A stretch of 36,587 nucleotides of DNA from a virus: positions 1-36,587 of IMG/VR virus record IMGVR_UViG_3300020187_000091; one strand, written 5' to 3'. This document shows, piece by piece, positions 32,705 through 36,587 of the stretch. The translations under genes were made by a program, and so were the position numbers. The notes below the pieces were generated by a model. The model did not search any database, was not told the DNA's origin, and saw only the letters and a list, made by a program, of their open reading frames with translations. Position 1 is the first letter of the stretch, and every line of letters starts with the position of its first letter.

Positions 32705-33106
32705 ATGAAAAAGTTATTATTAATTATATTGTTATTCATTAGTTTTAATAGTTTTTCTCAAACTGTCATTACAGATGATAATTTTGAAAAAACAATTGAA
32801 GGTAGATCCGCATTCCAAGATGATGGGATTACAATAGTAGTAGTAGAATTTTGGGCTTCTTTCAATGATGCTAACTCATTTTCTAAATGGGACAAACTTA
32901 AAGGGATTAAATATTACAGATGTGATATAGCAAAATCACCAAAATCTAAAAAAAATTATAAAGTACGAACCATACCTCATATTATTATATTTAAAGAGGG
33001 GTATGACGAGCATCACTTTAAAGCAGGTTTAGATTTTTCAATCAAACAATCAGTTGAAGAAATACAAGAAGTGATTGATAATTTAAAAAAAGAAAGTAAA
33101 TTTTAA
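32705..33106 (+). CDS. Exported thioredoxin-fold protein lacking the CxxC
   Basis: This 133-residue protein has a signal peptide (MKKLLLIILLFISFNSFSQ, cleaved around residue 18-19). The mature part follows the thioredoxin pattern: ITIVVVEFWASFNDANSFSK at about 42-61, then IKYYRCDIAKSP, and the cis-proline loop VRTIPHIIIFKEG with P91. Where thioredoxins have WCxxC, this protein reads FNDAN: both cysteines are Asn (N54 and N57). It cannot perform dithiol exchange there and is presumably a binding module in the periplasm. It lies 4 nt after the membrane coiled-coil gene. The fold is a firm impression; the partner is unknown. Confidence 0.75.
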   Translation: MKKLLLIILLFISFNSFSQTVITDDNFEKTIEGRSAFQDDGITIVVVEFWASFNDANSFSKWDKLKGIKYYRCDIAKSPKSKKNYKVRTIPHIIIFKEGYDEHHFKAGLDFSIKQSVEEIQEVIDNLKKESKF

Positions 33107-33118
33107 AAAATAAAGATT

Positions 33119-33355
33119 ATGGCAGACGCAGTACAATGTATTATAGCAATTGACGACGTAAAGTCCTCAATTCAAGGTAATGATCCAAGAACTTGGATGA
33201 AAGCATGTGCAATAGAAACTTTACTAAAAGGTAAAAGTGGTAAGCATTTTAAAAATTGCCTGATAGGTAAAATGGAATCTACCAAAGAACACATCGAAGA
33301 CCCAGCAGGATATGCTGAGGAATTATATAGTAAAATAAAAAAGAAATGTACTTAA
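33119..33355 (+). CDS. Small cysteine-containing protein of unknown function
   Basis: This 78-residue protein, MADAVQCIIAIDDVKSSIQG and on, has four cysteines (residues 7, 30, 47 and 77) and a helical, charged C-terminus ending KKKCT. It has no signal peptide or membrane segment. The next gene starts 1 nt after its stop, so it is probably co-translated with the YkuD-like protein and may be its partner or inhibitor. No family is recognised. Confidence 0.7.
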   Translation: MADAVQCIIAIDDVKSSIQGNDPRTWMKACAIETLLKGKSGKHFKNCLIGKMESTKEHIEDPAGYAEELYSKIKKKCT

Positions 33356-33356
33356 T

Positions 33357-33962
33357 ATGAGCTGTTATACAAGAGAACAAATAAAATGTGCTGTAGAATC
33401 AAAAGAATATAAATGGTTCGAAGGTGGTAATTATAACTTAAATGTTGTTGGGGTTAGAAACTCTGAAACAAATAACAAAGTTACAAATAAATTTGACGAT
33501 TGTATTACAATATCTTATAGTGTAGATGGAGAAGAAAAATTCCACTGTTTCCCATGTACTACAGACCCAGGTAAATATTGGGAAGAAAATTTAATAAATA
33601 AAGATGGTGTAGCTATTTTAGTTCCCGGACAATATAGGAGTTCTCATACAATTAGAAAACATCAAGGAAAGTATGAGGCCCTATGTCAAAAAACCCCTAT
33701 TAAAGTCTACAGAGATAATAATAAGGATGGTAAATACGATATGTTAATAGAAAATATTCATGAAGGTATTTTTGGAATTAATATACATAAAGCAGGTTCA
33801 CGAGTAAATGGTTCAACTCAAATAGACAAATGGTCTGCTGGATGTCAAGTTATTTCAAAAGAAACTGATTTTAACCAATTAATGGAATTGGCTTATAAAT
33901 CAAAAAGTCTCTACGGTAATTCTTTTACATATACTTTAATTGAATCTAAAGACATATTCTAA
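33357..33962 (+). CDS. YkuD-like (L,D-transpeptidase fold) cell-wall enzyme
   Basis: This 201-residue protein carries the YkuD signature in its C-terminal part: FGINIHKAG with H144, then WSAGCQV with S160, G162 and nucleophile C163, separated by about 16 residues as in the HxnS.GC pattern. Upstream, DGVAILVPGQYR and KTPIKVYRDNNKDGKYD (a D/N-rich calcium-loop-like stretch at 120-128) precede the active site. There is no signal peptide, so it would need the holin to reach the wall. In a lysis block with a holin 8 nt downstream it is the best candidate for the phage endolysin, although YkuD enzymes usually cross-link rather than cut. It could act as an L,D-carboxypeptidase or endopeptidase. Fold call good, activity uncertain. 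Confidence 0.75.
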   Translation: MSCYTREQIKCAVESKEYKWFEGGNYNLNVVGVRNSETNNKVTNKFDDCITISYSVDGEEKFHCFPCTTDPGKYWEENLINKDGVAILVPGQYRSSHTIRKHQGKYEALCQKTPIKVYRDNNKDGKYDMLIENIHEGIFGINIHKAGSRVNGSTQIDKWSAGCQVISKETDFNQLMELAYKSKSLYGNSFTYTLIESKDIF

Positions 33963-33969
33963 GAATAAA

Positions 33970-34389
33970 ATGAAAACATCAATCTTTTATATAGCGATCC
34001 CATTGACATTTATAACATTTATATGTTCCTATTTTATGGAACTTACAGCATCAAATCTTGAACAATATTTGGCAATAGCTCTAGTAGTATTTGCTGATGG
34101 GTTCTTTGGAATTATTGGAGGAATAAAAAGAGAGGGGTTTAAAACCTACAAATCTCTTAGAATTCTTAAAACATTAATGTTTTGGGTTATAATGATTACT
34201 GTAATATTATCAATTGAAAAGGGATTTGATGGTGTTAATTGGCTAAGTGAAACTTTAATTGTACCCTTCCTAGTATTTCAATTAGCAAGCATAATTAAAA
34301 ATGCTTCAATGGCTGGTTTTATTACCAATGATTTAATGAATATCCTTCTCGATAAAATCGATAAACATAAAGGGGATAGAAAAGTATAA
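33970..34389 (+). CDS. Phage holin family membrane protein
   Basis: The start is taken as ATG at 33970, 7 nt after the upstream stop (an earlier ATG at 33940 lies inside the YkuD gene), giving 139 residues. Three to four hydrophobic segments are visible: FYIAIPLTFITFICSYFM, YLAIALVVFADGFFGIIGGI, TLMFWVIMITVILSI and TLIVPFLVFQLASIIKNAS. The D-G-x2-G element in the second segment, the following basic stretch KREGFKTYKSLRILK, and the conserved-looking end SIIKNASMAGFITND...LLDKIDKHK match the toxin-secretion/phage-lysis holin family. It forms the membrane lesion that releases the lysin. Confidence 0.78.
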   Translation: MKTSIFYIAIPLTFITFICSYFMELTASNLEQYLAIALVVFADGFFGIIGGIKREGFKTYKSLRILKTLMFWVIMITVILSIEKGFDGVNWLSETLIVPFLVFQLASIIKNASMAGFITNDLMNILLDKIDKHKGDRKV

Positions 34390-34421
34390 AAAACTAGTTG
34401 GATTCCAACTTCTCCTTTCCT

Positions 34422-34431
34422 ATATTTATAA
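34422..34431 (+). promoter_or_regulatory. Late promoter box immediately before the EF-hand membrane protein
   Basis: Exact ATATTTATAA, only 2 or 5 nt before the two nearest ATGs (34434, 34437). If it works like the other boxes, the message would be leaderless, or translation would begin at the ATG at 34458 (26 nt away). Confidence 0.5.
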
Positions 34432-34433
34432 CC

Positions 34434-35588
34434 ATGATGGATAAAATAAAACAAGGAATGTTCCCCTTCCTAATAGGGTTTGCTGCCTTATCAGTATCAG
34501 CATCTGCTGCATTTTACTCAGTTAGTGGTCTTAGTAAACTCTTTGCGGGTGCATCTTTAGAGGTTATTATAATGGCGGGTTCATTAGAATTTGCTAAGTT
34601 AGTAACTGCCTCACTCTTGTATCAATATTGGGATACTATCAACAAAACCTTAAGAACTTATTTATCTATTGCTACTGTAGTATTAGTATTAATTACTAGC
34701 ATGGGTATTTATGGTTTTTTAAGTGCTGCTTACCAAGAAACATACTCTAAATTATCAGCCGTAGAAAATCAAAAAGGATTTATCCAACAAAAAATTGACT
34801 TTTACCAAAATGATGTAACACGATATGATAAGCAAATTGAAAGAATTTCTAGTAATATTGGTACTTTATCTAATGCAAAAGCTTCGACCATCCAAGTACG
34901 AGACACCTCGGTATCTGGGGGCTTTAGACAAACCATATCCACAACTGAGCTTAGAATGGCGCAGAATCGTATTAACATTGAAGAGGAGAATCGTAAACTG
35001 GCACAACAAAAACGAATAGTAGCATCAGATAGCCTACAGAAATTCCAATTACAAGTATTGGAACTTGACAATAACACCGAGGTAGCTGGTGAATTGGGAC
35101 CACTGCAGTATCTATCGAGTTTGACGGGTTATTCCATGGATAAAATTATAAATGTATTACTACTTATTATAATATTTGTATTTGACCCTTTAGCAATATC
35201 TCTTGTAATTGCCTCTAACTTTGCTTTTGAAAAAGCATACCCTAAAAAGAAATACAAAGAAAACCTATATGGTGAGAAGATAGAAGATTTTGATATTACA
35301 CTTCAAGATGGTTTAGAATATATGGATGATAAAGATTGGGAAGAGGCAGAAAATAGAATGGACATTATAGGTCAGAATGGTAATGAAGGAGAACATTATT
35401 CCGAATTAGATTTAAATAAAGACGGGGTATTGGATAAAATAGAAATACAAACCGCAGAGGATAGAATTAAAAAATTAAAAAATAGACTATCAGAACCTTT
35501 ATCTCAATTCAGAAAAAGAAAAATCCAAGAGGAAATAGATTTTATAAAATCAAAGATACCAGATAACGACGAAACAAAAATTTATTAA
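34434..35588 (+). CDS. Four-helix membrane protein with central coiled coil and EF-hand
   Basis: This 384-residue protein, using ATG 34434 (34437 and 34458 are alternatives), has membrane helices at about 9-30, 37-61 and 70-95, a long charged coiled coil at about 100-210 (QQKIDFYQNDVTRYDKQIER and on), a fourth helix at about 232-260 (INVLLLIIIFVFDPLAISLV), and a polar tail. The tail contains a canonical 12-residue EF-hand loop DLNKDGVLDKIE at 326-337 with D326, N328, D330, D334 and E337 in the ligand positions. The overall layout resembles DUF4407-type membrane proteins. A late box precedes it. The role is unknown; a calcium-sensing or structural membrane role late in infection is an inference. 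Confidence 0.75.
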   Translation: MMDKIKQGMFPFLIGFAALSVSASAAFYSVSGLSKLFAGASLEVIIMAGSLEFAKLVTASLLYQYWDTINKTLRTYLSIATVVLVLITSMGIYGFLSAAYQETYSKLSAVENQKGFIQQKIDFYQNDVTRYDKQIERISSNIGTLSNAKASTIQVRDTSVSGGFRQTISTTELRMAQNRINIEEENRKLAQQKRIVASDSLQKFQLQVLELDNNTEVAGELGPLQYLSSLTGYSMDKIINVLLLIIIFVFDPLAISLVIASNFAFEKAYPKKKYKENLYGEKIEDFDITLQDGLEYMDDKDWEEAENRMDIIGQNGNEGEHYSELDLNKDGVLDKIEIQTAEDRIKKLKNRLSEPLSQFRKRKIQEEIDFIKSKIPDNDETKIY

Positions 35589-35605
35589 AGTAATACGCAG
35601 GAGGC

Positions 35606-35636
35606 TTGGCTACCCGGGATATCTTTCGTATCTTCA
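35606..35636 (+). promoter_or_regulatory. Host-type promoter for the 35678 gene
   Basis: CTTGGCTACCC with TTG at 35606-35608, a 20-nt spacer, then TATCTTCA (35629-35636) preceded by TTCG. Same architecture as the replication promoters. Confidence 0.7.
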
Positions 35637-35677
35637 CGTGTTGGTAAGAAAACCAACGATTAAAAACAATAAAGGTT

Positions 35678-35881
35678 ATGTTTAAATTAAATGGAGTTAT
35701 TGGTTATTTAAAGAATGTATTAAATTACACCCATTCTCAAGTATTAGAGTTTATTAATACCATTCCAGGTGAATGTCAAGGTGATGATGTTATGTTAAAA
35801 GGTAGTGATATCGAAAAATTATTAGGTGTTGCTGAACATAGAAAATTAGAGTGTAATGTTGTTCAACACATTAATTTATAA
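35678..35881 (+). CDS. Small protein of unknown function, probably early
   Basis: This 67-residue soluble protein has a mixed helical sequence (LKNVLNYTHSQVLEFINTIP), an acidic GDDVMLKGSDIEKLLGV centre and an ending with Cys and His (LECNVVQHINL). It stands alone between two host-type promoters, so it is likely an early or middle gene, a class often used by phages for host take-over. No motif allows a functional call. Confidence 0.65.
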   Translation: MFKLNGVIGYLKNVLNYTHSQVLEFINTIPGECQGDDVMLKGSDIEKLLGVAEHRKLECNVVQHINL

Positions 35882-35889
35882 TAAAAAAT

Positions 35890-35920
35890 TAGGCTCCCCT
35901 AAAGGGGAGTCGTATATTTA
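35890..35920 (+). promoter_or_regulatory. Host-type promoter with a perfect hairpin in its spacer
   Basis: TTAGGCTCCCC carries the -33 TAG at 35890-35892; TATATTTA lies at 35913-35920 after 20 nt. CTCCCC (35894-35899) and GGGGAG (35904-35909) form a perfect inverted repeat over TAAA inside the spacer. The element could be an operator, or a weak terminator for the preceding gene, although no T-run follows. Confidence 0.68.
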
Positions 35921-35944
35921 GGTATAATTAAAAAAATAGAGGTC

Positions 35945-36058
35945 ATGAAAGAATTTATCAAGTCAATTAAAGAAAATCCAAGAGAATTTAAAGAGAGTGT
36001 ATTGTTTATATCAACGGTATTTATATTGTTTTATTTTTCAATGTGGATTTTTTATTAA
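35945..36058 (+). CDS. 37-residue single-pass membrane peptide
   Basis: A short complete frame from ATG 35945 to TAA 36056-36058 encodes MKEFIKSIKENPREFKESVL followed by FISTVFILFYFSMWIFY. It has a charged N-terminal helix and one C-terminal membrane segment. The stop overlaps the next ATG (TAATG), and a promoter lies 24 nt upstream, which support expression. No function can be read; small membrane peptides are common among early phage proteins. Confidence 0.6.
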   Translation: MKEFIKSIKENPREFKESVLFISTVFILFYFSMWIFY

Positions 36059-36576
36059 TGAATAACCCATACAACCCAACAACTACCAGAAAACAACTAG
36101 ATGTAAAGTTTTCTAAATTACGTAAACTAAAATACAACGCCTTTAGATGGTGGAGAATGTATGATAATCCTAATAAACCCCTAGATAATAGAGCACTATT
36201 TCGTGATCGTATATTAAATGGTGATTTTGATTATTCACATTACAAATACCAAGCAGATTGGTGTGAGCATGAAATGAATGACGTTGCTGCTAAGTATGGT
36301 GATGATATAGGAAGATATGTTGAAGAAACATCATTATTACGTTCTCGTAGAAAACGTTTACTCGAGGATTTTGAAAAAGATGAAAATGGTAAATTAGAAT
36401 TATTAATAAAAGCATTTACTGTTCATTTTAGATGTAATGAAGAACAAGTTTATGAAGAAATTTTCAAATGTAGTGGAGAACTGATAGATCTTTATTATAT
36501 TATAGAAGAGAAATACAGAATAGTCCATATGCCCTATCCTTTAAAGCGTAGAGGACGACCAAAAAAAGTTATATAA
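36058..36576 (+). CDS. Protein with C-terminal AT-hook
   Basis: The start is taken as ATG 36058, which overlaps the stop of the small membrane-peptide gene, giving 172 residues. The body is helical and charged with many aromatic residues in the first third (YNAFRWWRMYDNP, DYSHYKYQADWCEHEM). The C-terminus PLKRRGRPKKVI contains a textbook AT-hook (core R165-G166-R167-P168), which binds the minor groove of AT-rich DNA, so the protein probably binds DNA. In an early-looking unit it could be a transcription modulator or a nucleoid-associated protein. I do not recognise the main domain. Confidence 0.75.
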   Translation: MNNPYNPTTTRKQLDVKFSKLRKLKYNAFRWWRMYDNPNKPLDNRALFRDRILNGDFDYSHYKYQADWCEHEMNDVAAKYGDDIGRYVEETSLLRSRRKRLLEDFEKDENGKLELLIKAFTVHFRCNEEQVYEEIFKCSGELIDLYYIIEEKYRIVHMPYPLKRRGRPKKVI

Positions 36577-36587
36577 ATGAAAGTATC
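36577..36587 (+). CDS. Possible start of the next gene (cut by the window edge)
   Basis: ATG at 36577 directly follows the TAA of the AT-hook gene and continues AAA GTA TC to the edge (M-K-V). Too short to judge, but the tight spacing matches the operon style here. Confidence 0.3.

Noticed and set aside
33940-33969. Upstream ATG for the holin
   Set aside because: It lies inside the YkuD-like gene and adds a polar extension; ATG 33970 just after that gene fits better.
34398-34433. Extended TTG start for the EF-hand membrane protein
   Set aside because: It would place the late promoter box inside the coding region; the ATGs at 34434, 34437 and 34458 lie after the box and lead directly into the first membrane helix.
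1-36587. CRISPR arrays, insertion sequences, integrase or attachment sites
   Set aside because: No regularly spaced direct repeats, transposase motifs, or recombinase motifs were seen. The gene content is that of a lytic T4-like phage.

Overview
The window is a contiguous piece of a T4-like contractile-tailed phage (myovirus) genome, AT-rich, with every recognised gene on the + strand. The host is most likely a member of the Bacteroidota, probably a flavobacterium. Three things in the sequence support this. Start codons are preceded by A-rich stretches rather than Shine-Dalgarno sites. A set of promoters has TTG-like and TAnnTTyA elements exactly 20 nt apart, close to the Bacteroidetes -33/-7 consensus. 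Two phage genes carry signal peptides ending in FGQ or FSQ, a style typical of Flavobacteriia. I see no tRNA, CRISPR array, transposon or integrase.

Layout. (1) 1-21690 is the late virion block: the tail end of an unknown gene, an acidic prohead scaffold (gp22-like), the major capsid protein (gp23), a PhoH ATPase, a neck and tail-completion trio (gp13/14/15-like), two glycosyltransferases, a small coiled-coil protein, tail sheath (gp18), tail tube (gp19), a gp26-like protein overlapped by a second reading frame, tape measure, then baseplate genes. The baseplate genes include a LysM gp53-like protein and a 1082-residue hub protein ending in an M15-type peptidase. (2) 21691-30819 is the replication and nucleotide block: a compact family A DNA polymerase, a gp32-like ssDNA-binding protein, UvsX, a FEN/RNase H-type exonuclease, a gp41-like helicase, and ribonucleotide reductase NrdB and NrdA with a 46-codon membrane microprotein between them. 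(3) 30931-35588 is an envelope and lysis block: small membrane proteins, a secreted outer-membrane-barrel candidate, an exported thioredoxin fold lacking its cysteines, a YkuD-like (L,D-transpeptidase fold) protein, a holin, and a four-helix membrane protein with an EF-hand. (4) 35600-36587 is a run of small, probably early genes, one with an AT-hook.

Three promoter-like motif classes track this layout. ATATTTATAA lies 12-25 nt before the start codons of six late genes; a seventh exact copy precedes the 34434 gene much more closely, and a near-match precedes the capsid operon. A two-part motif, (T)TRGGCT - 20 nt spacing - TATATTyA, precedes the replication and early transcription units. ATATGTATnAA follows three terminators. 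The motifs suggest a simple cascade: host-type promoters for replication and early genes, and a -10-only, phage-sigma-type promoter for late genes.

The most unusual features are a phage-borne autotransporter-heptosyltransferase-type enzyme (TibC/Aah family, with its four-cysteine finger) next to a GT4 enzyme inside the virion gene block; the peptidase fused to the baseplate hub; a probable +1 frameshift linking two tail-assembly reading frames at a T7 run; and the envelope cassette of exported phage proteins. All functional assignments are made by eye from motifs and remembered families. No database search was run.
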